A program made the translations under genes and the position numbers. A stretch of 64,000 bases of DNA from Caulobacter vibrioides (GTDB taxonomy: Bacteria; Pseudomonadota; Alphaproteobacteria; Caulobacterales; Caulobacteraceae), in NCBI RefSeq assembly GCF_002858865.1, contig NZ_PJRR01000016.1, positions 124,001 to 188,000 on the forward strand, read 5' to 3'. The notes beneath the pieces are model-generated. The model was given only the letters and a program-made list of their open reading frames with translations, was not told the DNA's origin and ran no database searches. Below are positions 43,221 to 51,377 of the stretch, piece by piece; the stretch's first letter is position 1, and the number at the start of each line of letters is the position of its first letter.

Positions 43221-43837
43221 TGACGCGCTCGCGTCCCAGAGCCGTTCTCTGGGATGTCGGCAATGTCATCGTGCGCTGGGACCCCCGCGCACTGTATGCG
43301 AAGATCTTCAAGGAACCGGCCGATCTCGACCGGTTCCTTTCGCATGTCTGCACCCTGGACTGGCATGTCGAGCATGATCGCGGCGTGTCTTTCGCCGACA
43401 ACGCCGCGCCGCTGATCGCCCGTTTTCCGGAGCACGCGGCGGAGATCCGCGCCTGGGATGAGCGCTTTGACGAGATGCTCTCCGGGCCGATTCCCGAGAC
43501 GGTCTCCGTCATCGAAGCGCTGGCGGCGCGCGAGACGCCGCAGTTCGCGCTGACGAACATGCCCCAGAGCAAGTGGCCGATCGTCCAGGCTAAGTCCCCC
43601 GCACACTTCGGTCATTTCCGTGATGCTGTGGTGTCGGGCGACGAAGGCGTGATCAAGCCTCATCGCCGCATCTACGAGATCGTTCTGGAGCGCACCGGCC
43701 TGGCGGCCGATGATCTGCTCTTCATCGACGACAGCGCCGCCAACATCGCCGCGGCCGCCGAGATGGGCTTTCACACGCATCACTTTACCGACCCGGCCGC
43801 CTTGCGCGAGGCGGTCGCCAGCCAGGGTTTGCTTTAG
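43220..43837 (+). CDS. HAD-family hydrolase (phosphatase)
   Basis: The 205-residue protein has HAD motifs: LWDVGNVIVRWD (motif I, where the nucleophile position is D in WDVGN), LTNM (motif II), the lysine in DEGVIKPHRRIYEI (motif III) and LFIDDSAANIAAA (motif IV). The helical cap between motifs I and II fits 2-haloacid-dehalogenase/epoxide-hydrolase N-terminal-like phosphatases (YihX type). The ATG overlaps the rpmJ stop, which fixes the start. The substrate is unknown; a sugar phosphate is typical. Confidence 0.9.
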   Translation: MTRSRPRAVLWDVGNVIVRWDPRALYAKIFKEPADLDRFLSHVCTLDWHVEHDRGVSFADNAAPLIARFPEHAAEIRAWDERFDEMLSGPIPETVSVIEALAARETPQFALTNMPQSKWPIVQAKSPAHFGHFRDAVVSGDEGVIKPHRRIYEIVLERTGLAADDLLFIDDSAANIAAAAEMGFHTHHFTDPAALREAVASQGLL

Positions 43838-43938
43838 GCGAGGATCGGCCGGCCAGACGCGGAATCGCGCTTCCCAGCGACGCGCCTTCGAACTAGGTTC
43901 CGCGCCTCCTGAATTCCTGCCTTTCGCGAGACGCCCCC

Positions 43939-44208
43939 ATGGCCGACGACGCCATTCCCCACACCGACGTCCTGAACTCGACCGCCCAGGGTCAGCTGAA
44001 GTCGATCATCGAGCGCGTCGAGCGCCTGGAGGTCGAGAAGGCCGAGATCATGGAGCAGATCAAGGAAGTCTACGCCGAGGCCAAGGGCAACGGCTTCGAC
44101 GTCAAGGTGCTCAAGAAGGTGGTCCGTATCCGCAAGCAGGACCGGGCCAAGCGCCAGGAAGAAGACGCGATCCTCGACCTCTATCTGTCGGCGATCGGCG
44201 AGATCTAG
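43939..44208 (+). CDS. gapR: nucleoid-associated protein GapR (DUF2312)
   Basis: The 89-residue protein is recognised as GapR, the essential-for-fitness Caulobacter chromosome protein. It binds overtwisted, AT-rich DNA ahead of replication and transcription and stimulates topoisomerases. The long N-terminal coiled coil (LKSIIERVERLEVEKAEIMEQIKEVYAEAKGNGFD) and the basic segment VLKKVVRIRKQDRAKRQEED, which lines the DNA-clamping tetramer, are visible. Length is exact for the family. It is a single-gene unit. Confidence 0.96.
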   Translation: MADDAIPHTDVLNSTAQGQLKSIIERVERLEVEKAEIMEQIKEVYAEAKGNGFDVKVLKKVVRIRKQDRAKRQEEDAILDLYLSAIGEI

Positions 44209-44255
44209 GTTTTTCAGCGTGCGTCGGCGCGTGGCGTGCGGGATAAGTCCTGACC

Positions 44256-44591
44256 ATGCGCGCCAAGCCGCCGGATCCCAAGGAACAAGCCAAGCGGGCC
44301 GCGCTGAACGCCTTGAAGCGCGCCCGCCGCGCGGCCGAGAAATCCGGCGTGGAGCTTTCCGAATGGGAGGGTGAGTTTCTCACCAGCGTCGCCCAACGGG
44401 TCGAGACGTATGGTCGAGCGTTCGCCGACCCCGAGAAGGGGGCCCGAGGTCAGGCCCTCTCCGGAAATCAGACCATCAAGCTCAAGGAGATCGCCCGCAA
44501 GGCCAAGGGCGAGAAAAAGCCCCTGAAGCGCGGCAAGGGCTTTGGCCGGCGGGGCGCACCCCCCGCGACGGCGCCGGAAGACGAGGATTGA
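44256..44591 (+). CDS. small basic protein of unknown function
   Basis: The 111-residue protein is highly charged and helical (DPKEQAKRAALNALKRARRAAEKSGVELSEWEGEFLTSVAQRVETYGRAF). It has a Lys/Arg/Gly tail (KAKGEKKPLKRGKGFGRRG) that could contact nucleic acid. No family is recognised. It lies 47 bp after gapR. A short ACCTGC/GCAGGT hairpin follows its stop. Confidence 0.7.
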   Translation: MRAKPPDPKEQAKRAALNALKRARRAAEKSGVELSEWEGEFLTSVAQRVETYGRAFADPEKGARGQALSGNQTIKLKEIARKAKGEKKPLKRGKGFGRRGAPPATAPEDED

Positions 44592-44746
44592 ACCGACCTG
44601 CGATTTCCGGCAGGTAGGATTTCGTGGCGCACTTTTCCCGTGCGGCCCCTGTGGACTCACAATCTGGGATTTTTGTCCCAAAGGCTTACCAAAAACTGCC
44701 GTTCCGCGAACTGCGTTAGGGTCTTGTTAACCGCGCGCCGCGAAAA

Positions 44747-44762
44747 TGTGAACAATTGTAAA
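44747..44762 (+). promoter_or_regulatory. CpxR-box-like direct repeat
   Basis: TGTGAA-CAAT-TGTAAA (GTGAA-N5-GTAAA) has the same ten-base spacing and near-identical halves as the sites at 34019 and 39390. It lies 126 bp upstream of the winged-helix-like gene at 44888. GTTAAC motifs flank it within 20 bp on both sides. Confidence 0.4.
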
Positions 44763-44791
44763 GAGTTAACGGTTTCACGTTGTGGGGTTCC

Positions 44792-44853
44792 GAGTCGCCG
44801 GCGGGCAGCGACTCCAGCTCAAGGCGCGCGGACGAAAGTCCGCAGGGGGCGCC
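44792..44853 (+). promoter_or_regulatory. structured 5' leader of the 44888 gene
   Basis: Two hairpins occur: GAGTCGC/GCGACTC (44792-44798 with 44808-44814), and GGCGC enclosing GCGGAC-GAAA-GTCCGC (44823-44853), which carries a GNRA tetraloop. Both CcrM sites (GAGTC, GACTC) fall in the first stem. The leader ends just before the ribosome-binding site AAGGA. It may be a cis-acting element; no known class is recognised. Confidence 0.35.
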
Positions 44854-44887
44854 GAGCGAGCTCCACGGCTTCGCGGAAATAAGGACA

Positions 44888-45352
44888 ATGGCGACGACCT
44901 ACCAATATCTGCTGCGCCGCAAGGCGGAGCTGGAGACCCGCATGGTTGAGGCTCAGCGACGCGCGCAAGCGCCGTTCGAGAGCGAACTCAGAGCAATCGT
45001 CTTGGCGCTGGATGCGCTGACCCAGGCCGGCATGGCCGAGCGGCTGACGTCAGGGGAGGCGCCCGCCTTCGCTCCGCCCGCGCCGAACAAGCGCGGACGT
45101 CGCGGGCGTTCGACACGCGACATGATCTTGATGACCCTGGCGCAGGCGCCGGGTCTGACCGAGGCGGAAATCGCCCGCCAACTGGATCACCGGTGGAGTC
45201 GGCCCATCACGCCCGCCCTTGTTGGACGTGTCCTGGAGCCGCTCGAGATCGAGGGCTTGGTCAGGCGCTCCGGCGCGGGCTGGGTCAGGGTCGAGGAGCC
45301 GTCCGACAAGGACGAAGCGCGATCCGAACTGCTCGCCGCGTCGGGACACTGA
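44888..45352 (+). CDS. small protein with predicted winged-helix domain
   Basis: The 154-residue protein has an N-terminal helix of about 45 residues (YQYLLRRKAELETRMVEAQRRAQAPFESELRAI) and a Pro/Arg linker. The C-terminal domain looks like a winged helix (TRDMILMTLAQAPGLTEAEIARQLDHRWSRPITPALVGRVLEPLEIEGLVRRSGAGWVRV). It may be a DNA-binding regulator; the family is not identified. The ATG at 44888 follows AAGGA and excludes the structured leader. It converges with tacA. Confidence 0.72.
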   Translation: MATTYQYLLRRKAELETRMVEAQRRAQAPFESELRAIVLALDALTQAGMAERLTSGEAPAFAPPAPNKRGRRGRSTRDMILMTLAQAPGLTEAEIARQLDHRWSRPITPALVGRVLEPLEIEGLVRRSGAGWVRVEEPSDKDEARSELLAASGH

Positions 45353-45381
45353 AGCGCCGGCGGCCGGAAGCAACCGGCTGC

Positions 45382-45483
45382 TTAGCTTCTGCGAAGAACG
45401 GGTTTCGCGGCGGCGCGCGCGGGCTTGAGCAGTGCCTTCAGGCGCTGCTCGCGCGACAGGGGGCGGAGGATCAGCGGGCTCAT
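45382..45483 (-). CDS. 33-residue Arg-rich ORF coupled to tacA, uncertain
   Basis: The frame starts at an ATG sharing one base with the tacA stop (TGATG). It encodes a short Leu/Arg-rich peptide ([19 protein letters not shown]... ending VLRRS). The arrangement allows translational re-initiation after tacA. There is no independent ribosome-binding site or recognised homologue, so it may be chance. Confidence 0.3.
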   Translation of the reverse strand: MSPLILRPLSREQRLKALLKPARAAAKPVLRRS

Positions 45484-46949
45484 CAGCCCGCTTCCTTCAT
45501 GTCGACTTCGATGCCCTGCTCGCGAACCTTGCGATAGAGGGTCGAGCGACCGATGCCCAGACGCCGCGCGACCTCGCTCATGTGGCCGGCATAGACGTCG
45601 ATCGCATGCTGGATGAGGTCGCGCTCGATCTCCTCCAGGGTCCGCAGGTGACCGCGATCGTCGAGGATGCGCACAGGCGCCTCTGCGACGGCGGCGGCCA
45701 TCGCCGCATGCGTGGCTTGCAACAGGGCTGCAGGCGGCGGCGAGGGCGCGATCGACACGGCCTCGATCGGCGCGGCCAGGCCCGAGATCGCCGGGAAGTC
45801 GAACGGCTGCAGATAGGGCGCATCGGCCAGCACGATGGCGCGATAGACGGTGTTTTCCAGTTGCCGCACATTGCCGGGCCAGTCGAAGCTGGTCAGCAGT
45901 TGCATCGTCTCGGGCGAGGCGCCGATCACGCGCTTGCCTTCTTCGACGTTGAACCGGCGGATGAACGCCTCGACGAGGGCCGGGATGTCCTCGCGACGCT
46001 CGCGCAGGGACGGCGCCTCGATCGGGAACACGTTCAGGCGATAAAACAGGTCTTCGCGGAACCGGCCGCCCGAAACGGCCTGCTGCAGATCGCGATTGGT
46101 CGCCGACACGATCCGGACATCGACCTTGATCGAGCGCTTGGAGCCGATCGGGTCGATCTCGCCCTCCTGCAGGGCGCGCAGCAGCTTGACCTGCATGTCG
46201 AGCGGCAGCTCGCCGACCTCATCGAGGAACAGGGTGCCGCCGTCGGCCTCCTTGAACTTGCCCAGATGCTTGTCGGTGGCGCCGGTGAACGAGCCCTTCT
46301 CGTGGCCGAACAGGATCGACTCCACGAGGTTCTCGGGGATCGCGCCGCAGTTGACCGCGACAAACGGCTTGCCGGCGCGGTCGGAAGAGCCGTGGACGGC
46401 GCGGGCGATCAGCTCCTTGCCGACGCCGCTTTCGCCGGTGATCAGCACCGGGATACCGCTCTTGGCGGCCCGCTCGCCCATGCGCTTGACCATGGTCATG
46501 ACCGGCGAGGCGCCGATCAGGTCCGCGAAGGTGGTCTTGCCGCCCGCGCGCTTGGTCAGCCGCTCGACCTCGCCCTTGAGGTCGCCCATCGACAGGGCGT
46601 TGCGGATCGACACGGTGATCCGCTCGGGCGAGGCGGGCTTGATGAAGAAGTCGCAGGCGCCGGCCTGCATGGCCTTGACCACGGTGTCGACGCCACCGCT
46701 GGCCGTCAGCACGATCACGGGCTGGTTGAAGCCGCGGGCGCGCATTTCCTTCAGGGCGTCCTGACCGTTGAGGCCAGGCATGACGAGATCCAGCAGGATG
46801 ACATCGGCGGGCGCGCCGGACGTCAGGTGCGCGATCGCCGCGTCGCCGCCTTCCGCGTGCGAGACCGCGAACCCGTCGCGCTCGAGCACCGCTTGAATCA
46901 ACCGACGTTGTGTCGGGTCGTCATCGACGACAAGGACCGTTTTGGTCAT
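45483..46949 (-). CDS. tacA: sigma-54-dependent response regulator TacA
   Basis: The 488-residue NtrC-type activator has a receiver with phospho-acceptor Asp54 ([10 protein letters not shown]). A sigma-54 AAA+ domain follows: Walker A GESGVGKE, sigma-54-contacting GSFTGA, Walker [14 protein letters not shown], and [14 protein letters not shown]. The C terminus is a Fis-type helix-turn-helix ([21 protein letters not shown]). Its sequence and position near gapR identify it as Caulobacter TacA. TacA is phosphorylated through the ShkA-ShpA relay, switches on stalk genes such as staR, and is degraded by ClpXP. The start at 46949 gives a normal receiver N terminus; 27 upstream codons do not fit. 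Confidence 0.93.
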   Translation of the reverse strand: MTKTVLVVDDDPTQRRLIQAVLERDGFAVSHAEGGDAAIAHLTSGAPADVILLDLVMPGLNGQDALKEMRARGFNQPVIVLTASGGVDTVVKAMQAGACDFFIKPASPERITVSIRNALSMGDLKGEVERLTKRAGGKTTFADLIGASPVMTMVKRMGERAAKSGIPVLITGESGVGKELIARAVHGSSDRAGKPFVAVNCGAIPENLVESILFGHEKGSFTGATDKHLGKFKEADGGTLFLDEVGELPLDMQVKLLRALQEGEIDPIGSKRSIKVDVRIVSATNRDLQQAVSGGRFREDLFYRLNVFPIEAPSLRERREDIPALVEAFIRRFNVEEGKRVIGASPETMQLLTSFDWPGNVRQLENTVYRAIVLADAPYLQPFDFPAISGLAAPIEAVSIAPSPPPAALLQATHAAMAAAVAEAPVRILDDRGHLRTLEEIERDLIQHAIDVYAGHMSEVARRLGIGRSTLYRKVREQGIEVDMKEAG

Positions 46950-47100
46950 TGGACATCCACCAGAACCGGCCATGCCCACGTGGAGCAGGGCTCTTGTTGG
47001 TTCAGAGTGATACAGGTCGCGGGTAAACACCGGCTTTCGGAGAGGTGTCGCGAACCTTAAGACTTAGGCTTAACAGGGTCTTACGCGGGGAACGGGTGGT

Positions 47101-47472
47101 ATGGACATGGAAGGCGCGGCCAAGCTTGCCCTGGCGTTGCCCGAGGTCTTAGGCGGTGTCGGCGAAACCGGTTACGCGAACTTCGATGTCGGCGGTAAGG
47201 CGATGGCCTGGAGCTATCTGGCCAGGCCCGACCCTAAGGCCGCGCGCGTGCTGGTTCCCGGCGTGCTGGCCGTCCGCTGCGCCAAGGAGACCAAGGCGAT
47301 GCTGCTGGAGGCCGCGCCGGAGCGGTTCTTCACCGACGACCACTATCGGACCTATCCGGCGGTGCTGGTTCGGCTGGAGGCGATCGAGGCCGAGGAACTG
47401 GACGGCCTGCTGCGCGGCGCGTGGAAGACCGTCGCGCCCACTGCCGTCAAGAAACGCCATCCGCACCTTTGA
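47101..47472 (+). CDS. MmcQ/YjbR-family protein
   Basis: The 123-residue protein has the MmcQ/YjbR (CyaY-like fold) pattern. Its AAKLALALPEV N terminus, FDVGGKAMAWSYL, ERFFTDDHYRTYPAVLVRLEAI and C-terminal LLRGAWKTVAPTAVKKRHP are all typical. The family is proposed to bind DNA, but its role is not settled. Start codons at 47101 and 47107 are both possible. It is divergent from tacA and 41 bp upstream of pepF. Confidence 0.85.
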   Translation: MDMEGAAKLALALPEVLGGVGETGYANFDVGGKAMAWSYLARPDPKAARVLVPGVLAVRCAKETKAMLLEAAPERFFTDDHYRTYPAVLVRLEAIEAEELDGLLRGAWKTVAPTAVKKRHPHL

Positions 47473-47513
47473 CGCATTGCGCGGGCGGGGGGCGGAGGCC
47501 TATCTGCTGATCC

Positions 47514-49304
47514 ATGAACGCGCCCTTCAAGCCCGCCGCCCCGCCCGAATGGAACCTGGCCGATCTTTATGTCGGCCGCGACGACCCCCGCATCGAGACC
47601 GATCTGGCCGCCGCCAAGGCCGCCAATGACGAGCTGGCGTCTTTGGAGGGGATGTTCCTGGAGGCCCGCAAGGAGCCTGAGCGCCTGGGCGTGCTGCTGG
47701 ATCGCGGGATCACGCTGTATGAGCAGGCCACCAACGGCCTGTGGGGTGTCGGCGCCTACGCGGCCCTCGCGGCCTCCGTCGCACGCGATGATCCGGCCTG
47801 GGCCAAGTTCGAGGGCGACCTTCGGGCCCGCTCGTCTCAGATCGCCGCCGAGAGCCTGTTCTTCACGCTCGAGCTGAACCAGCTAGAGGACAGCGAGATC
47901 GCCAAGGCGCTTCAGGCGCATCCCGACGCGGCGCGCTGGGCCCCCTGGCTGCGTCGCGTGCGCCTGTCGCGGCCGCACGAGCTGTCGCCCGAGCTGGAGC
48001 GCTTCATCGTCGACAAGGCCCCGGCGGTCGCCAACTGGGTGCGGCTCTACGACGAAACCCTGGCCAAGCTGACGGCGCAGGTGGGCGATGATACCCTGAC
48101 CCTGGCTGAAGCCCTCAACCGCATGTCCGATCCGAGCGTCGAGCGCCGCAAGGCCGCCGCCGACGGTCTGGCCGCGGCGCTGGAGGCGCGCGCGTCGACG
48201 CAAGCGCTGGTGCTGAACACCCTGGCCTTCGAAAAGCAGGTCGAGGACCGCTGGCGGCGCTACGAGACGCCCGCCCAGTCGCGGCACCTGGCCAACGAGG
48301 TCGACGCCGACGCGGTCGACGCCCTGGAGCAGGCGGTGGTCGAGGCCTATCCGCGCCTGTCGCATCGCTACTACGCCCTGAAGGCCAAGGTGATGGGCGT
48401 CGCGACGCTGGACTACTGGGACCGCAATGCGCCCCTGACCGCCGCCGCCCCGCGCGCCTACGCCTGGGACGAGGCCAAGAGCATGGTTCTGGAGAGCTTC
48501 CAGGATCTGGCGCCCAAGTTCGCTGACGCCGCGCGCGTCTTCTTCGACAAGCCCTGGATCGACGCGATGCCGCGTCCGGGCAAGCAGTCGGGTGCTTTCG
48601 CCCATCCGGTGACGGCCGACCGCCATCCGTTCGTGTTCATGAACTATATGGGCGAGCGCAGGGACGTGCTGACCCTGGCCCACGAGCTGGGTCACGCCGT
48701 CCATCAGACCCTGTGCCAGCCGCTGGGCACCCTGCTGGCCGATACGCCCCTGACTCTGGCCGAGACGGCGTCGATCTTCGGTGAGGGCCTAGTTTTCAAC
48801 CGCCTGCTCGCCGAGGCCAGCCCCGAGGACCGCAAGGGTTTGCTAGCCGGCAAGATTGAGGACGGACTCAATACCGTCGTCCGGCAGATCGCGTTCCACC
48901 GCTTCGAGCGTCGCTTCCACGAGGCGCGCCAGGATGGCGAGCTCTCGCCCGACCAGATCGGTGCCCTGTGGCTTGAGGTCATGGGCGAAAGCCTCGGGCC
49001 CGCGGTGAAGCTGAATGCGGGTTACGAGCACTACTGGGCCTATGTCAGCCACTTCTGCCACGCCCCGTTCTATGTCTACGCCTACGCCTTCGGGGACCTG
49101 CTGGTGCGCGGCCTGATGGAGAAGCGTCGCGAAGATCCCGAGCGCTTCGCGCCGCTTTATGAGCAACTGCTGGCGGCCGGCGGAACCAAGACCTATGTCG
49201 AGGCCCTGGCGCCGTTCGGCCTGAACCCGCGTGAGAAAGCCTTCTGGGCCGCCGGCTGCGCGCAGCTGGAGCGGCTGGTCGACGAGTTTGAATCCCTGGT
49301 GTGA
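47514..49304 (+). CDS. pepF: oligoendopeptidase F (M3 family)
   Basis: The 596-residue zinc peptidase has the signature HELGHAVHQ (in VLTLAHELGHAVHQTLCQP) plus the downstream glutamate region LAETASIFGEGLVF that completes the M3 zinc site. The N terminus PEWNLADLYVGRDDPRIETDL is characteristic of PepF-type enzymes, which degrade cytoplasmic oligopeptides. No signal peptide is present. It is followed 6 bp later by the ABC1-kinase gene, suggesting co-transcription. Confidence 0.94.
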   Translation: MNAPFKPAAPPEWNLADLYVGRDDPRIETDLAAAKAANDELASLEGMFLEARKEPERLGVLLDRGITLYEQATNGLWGVGAYAALAASVARDDPAWAKFEGDLRARSSQIAAESLFFTLELNQLEDSEIAKALQAHPDAARWAPWLRRVRLSRPHELSPELERFIVDKAPAVANWVRLYDETLAKLTAQVGDDTLTLAEALNRMSDPSVERRKAAADGLAAALEARASTQALVLNTLAFEKQVEDRWRRYETPAQSRHLANEVDADAVDALEQAVVEAYPRLSHRYYALKAKVMGVATLDYWDRNAPLTAAAPRAYAWDEAKSMVLESFQDLAPKFADAARVFFDKPWIDAMPRPGKQSGAFAHPVTADRHPFVFMNYMGERRDVLTLAHELGHAVHQTLCQPLGTLLADTPLTLAETASIFGEGLVFNRLLAEASPEDRKGLLAGKIEDGLNTVVRQIAFHRFERRFHEARQDGELSPDQIGALWLEVMGESLGPAVKLNAGYEHYWAYVSHFCHAPFYVYAYAFGDLLVRGLMEKRREDPERFAPLYEQLLAAGGTKTYVEALAPFGLNPREKAFWAAGCAQLERLVDEFESLV

Positions 49305-49310
49305 GGTGAC

Positions 49311-50666
49311 ATGGCCGACGACGCCCGCGACCCCGAACGCGACCGCCTGACCGGCCGGCTTTCCCGCTTCGCCAAGGTGGGCGCCGGCTTGTCGGGCGCG
49401 GCCGTGTCTTACGGCGCAAACCGTGTGTTCGGCGGCGACGAGGCCGACGCCCGTAACGCCAAGGCGTTGAAGGCGGCGCTGGGCGGGCTGAAGGGGCCGC
49501 TGATGAAGGCGGCCCAGATGTTCGCCACGGTGCCGGACCTGCTGCCGCCGGAGTTCGCCAAGGAGCTGGCCGAGCTGCAGACCAACGCTCCGGCCATGGG
49601 CTGGCCGTTCGTGCGCCGGCGGATGGCGGCCGAGCTGGGCGCCGATTGGCAGGCGCGGTTTACGAGCTTCGAGCCCGAGGCCGCCGCCGCCGCGTCTCTG
49701 GGCCAGGTGCACCGCGCCGTCGCCCATGACGGACGCGCCCTGGCGGTGAAACTGCAGTATCCGGACATGCAGAGCGCCGTCGAAAGCGATCTTGGCCAAC
49801 TGCGCGCGCTGATCGCGCTGATCAAGCGCATGGACGGCGCGCTCGACCCGTCAGAGGCCATTGTCGAGATCGGCGACCGTCTGCGTGAGGAACTCGACTA
49901 CGCTCGCGAGGCCAGGCTGATGGCGGTCTACGCCAACTTCTTCGCCGATCGCGCGGACATCCGCACGCCAGAGCCCGTGCTGGAGCTTTCCACCGGGCGG
50001 CTGCTGTCGATGACCTGGCTGGACGGCCAGGGCCTGCTGACCTTCAAGAGCGCGCCGCAGGCCGTGCGCGACCGGATCGCGGCCCTGCTGTTCGAGGCGT
50101 GGTGGAGCCCCATGACCCATCTGGGGATCATCCATGGCGATCCGCACCTGGGGAACTACACGTTCGCCGGGGAGGGCGCCGCCCATCTCAATCTGCTCGA
50201 TTTCGGCTGCATCCGGATCTTCCCGCCGAAGTTCGTCGCCGGCGTCGTACGGCTCTACCGAGCCCTCGCCAATGACGACCGCTCCGAACAGGTCGAGGCC
50301 TATCGTAGCTGGGGCTTCCAGGGGCTGAGCGATCCCCTGGTCGATGCGCTGAACGTCTGGGCGCGGTTCATCTATGGCCCGCTGCTGGACGACCGGGAGC
50401 GCACGGTGGCCGACGACGTTCCGCCGGGCGAGTATGGCCGACGCGAGGCCTTCAAGGTGCGTCAGGCCCTGAAGGCCGTCGGCGGCGTGACCATTCCGCG
50501 TGAGTTCGTGTTCATGGACCGCGCCGCCATCGGCCTGGGCGCAGCGTTCCTGCACCTGGGCGCGCGGCATAACTGGCGGCGGATGTTCGAGGCCTCGCTC
50601 GAAGGCTTCTCGGAAGAGGCCGTGGCCGAGCGGCAGGCGAAGGCGTTGAGCTTCGTCGGGTTATAA
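49311..50666 (+). CDS. ABC1/AarF (UbiB-like) atypical kinase
   Basis: The 451-residue protein has the ABC1 family blocks: LKGPLMKAAQMFATVPDLLPPEFAKELAELQ (the KxGQ region, here KAAQ), AAASLGQVHRA (the A-rich loop), VKLQYPD, HGDPHLGNY and LNLLDFGC (metal-binding DFG). Family members act on isoprenoid lipids; UbiB is an ATPase needed for ubiquinone synthesis. This is a shorter soluble type without the C-terminal membrane helices of UbiB, so the precise role is uncertain. A palindromic repeat follows its stop. Confidence 0.9.
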   Translation: MADDARDPERDRLTGRLSRFAKVGAGLSGAAVSYGANRVFGGDEADARNAKALKAALGGLKGPLMKAAQMFATVPDLLPPEFAKELAELQTNAPAMGWPFVRRRMAAELGADWQARFTSFEPEAAAAASLGQVHRAVAHDGRALAVKLQYPDMQSAVESDLGQLRALIALIKRMDGALDPSEAIVEIGDRLREELDYAREARLMAVYANFFADRADIRTPEPVLELSTGRLLSMTWLDGQGLLTFKSAPQAVRDRIAALLFEAWWSPMTHLGIIHGDPHLGNYTFAGEGAAHLNLLDFGCIRIFPPKFVAGVVRLYRALANDDRSEQVEAYRSWGFQGLSDPLVDALNVWARFIYGPLLDDRERTVADDVPPGEYGRREAFKVRQALKAVGGVTIPREFVFMDRAAIGLGAAFLHLGARHNWRRMFEASLEGFSEEAVAERQAKALSFVGL

Positions 50667-50674
50667 TTTCATCG

Positions 50675-50772
50675 TCATCCCGGCCGCAGCGAAGCGGAGA
50701 GCCGGGACCCATGGGCAACCGCATTGCCGCTAACCCCTGGGTCCCGGGTCGGCTTCGCCGCCCGGGATGACG
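50675..50772. repeat. dispersed extragenic palindrome, copy 2
   Basis: This 98-bp element is bounded by GTCATCCCGG and CCCGGGATGAC, with an inner GGGACCC/GGGTCCC pair. Its left 35 bases match the reverse complement of the right end of the 10438-10531 copy at 34 of 35 positions. It lies between convergent genes, where it could act as a bidirectional terminator. Confidence 0.8.
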
Positions 50773-50777
50773 AGGTT

Positions 50778-51377
50778 TTAGGCTTCGTATTCTTTCAGCA
50801 ACGCCTCTAGCCGCCGTTGCTCGGGCTTCATCACCCAGTGATAGCGGCCGGTATTCCAGCCCACGCTGGCCACCAGGGCCACGCCGAACACGAACAGCAT
50901 CTGCCAGCCGTCGCGCTCGCTGGCCTTGCCGACGTCCTGCAACTGCCCAACTGCGACGACCATCGGCGCCATGAACACGGGCAGCATCATCCAGAAGATC
51001 CGCACGTTCGCTCGCGCCCGGCGGTTGGCGGCCAGCATGGCCTCCAGGGTGTCGCGCATCGGCGAGCCTCCAGCCGTCTTCCGGTTTCGCAGCATCAACC
51101 CGGCGATCAGCACCGCGGCGAACATGAGCCAGCAGACACCCATCATCACCACGGCCCCCCACTCCTGGCCCACGTCCATGCGGCCCGACGCGATGGCCTG
51201 GGCGGCGATGATCGAGAAGATGGTCATGGCCGTAACCGGGATCGCGAAGAGCAGCCGTTCGCCCCGGCGGCGCGCCTTCAGCATGTGCATCAGTTCCTCC
51301 ATCAGATAGGCCTGAGCCTTGTCGTCCGGCGTGTTGGCCGGAGAGCGCCAGGCGGCTTGCAGGGTTTCAAACTCCAT
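50778..51377 (-). CDS. membrane protein paired with ECF sigma factor, putative anti-sigma factor
   Basis: The 199-residue protein has a cytoplasmic helical N terminus (MEFETLQAAWRSPANTPDDKAQAYLMEELMHMLKARRRGERLL). Four hydrophobic spans come in two pairs (FAIPVTAMTIFSIIAAQAI, WGAVVMMGVCWLMFAAVLIAGLML, IFWMMLPVFMAPMVVAV, MLFVFGVALVASVGW). It overlaps the end of the sigma-factor gene by 11 bp, so it is co-translated. That placement and the cytoplasmic N terminus suggest it holds the sigma factor at the membrane. It lacks an obvious zinc-anti-sigma HxxxCxxC motif. Confidence 0.75.
   Translation of the reverse strand: MEFETLQAAWRSPANTPDDKAQAYLMEELMHMLKARRRGERLLFAIPVTAMTIFSIIAAQAIASGRMDVGQEWGAVVMMGVCWLMFAAVLIAGLMLRNRKTAGGSPMRDTLEAMLAANRRARANVRIFWMMLPVFMAPMVVAVGQLQDVGKASERDGWQMLFVFGVALVASVGWNTGRYHWVMKPEQRRLEALLKEYEA

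Noticed and set aside
44654..44814. Cluster of three GANTC sites as evidence of strong cell-cycle control
   Set aside because: Three sites in about 300 bp is only modestly above chance; kept as a supporting remark, not a claim.
49311..50666. KAAQ in place of KxGQ in the ABC1 kinase as a loss-of-function sign
   Set aside because: This variant is, as far as I recall, common in the shorter alphaproteobacterial ABC1 proteins, and the other catalytic blocks are intact.
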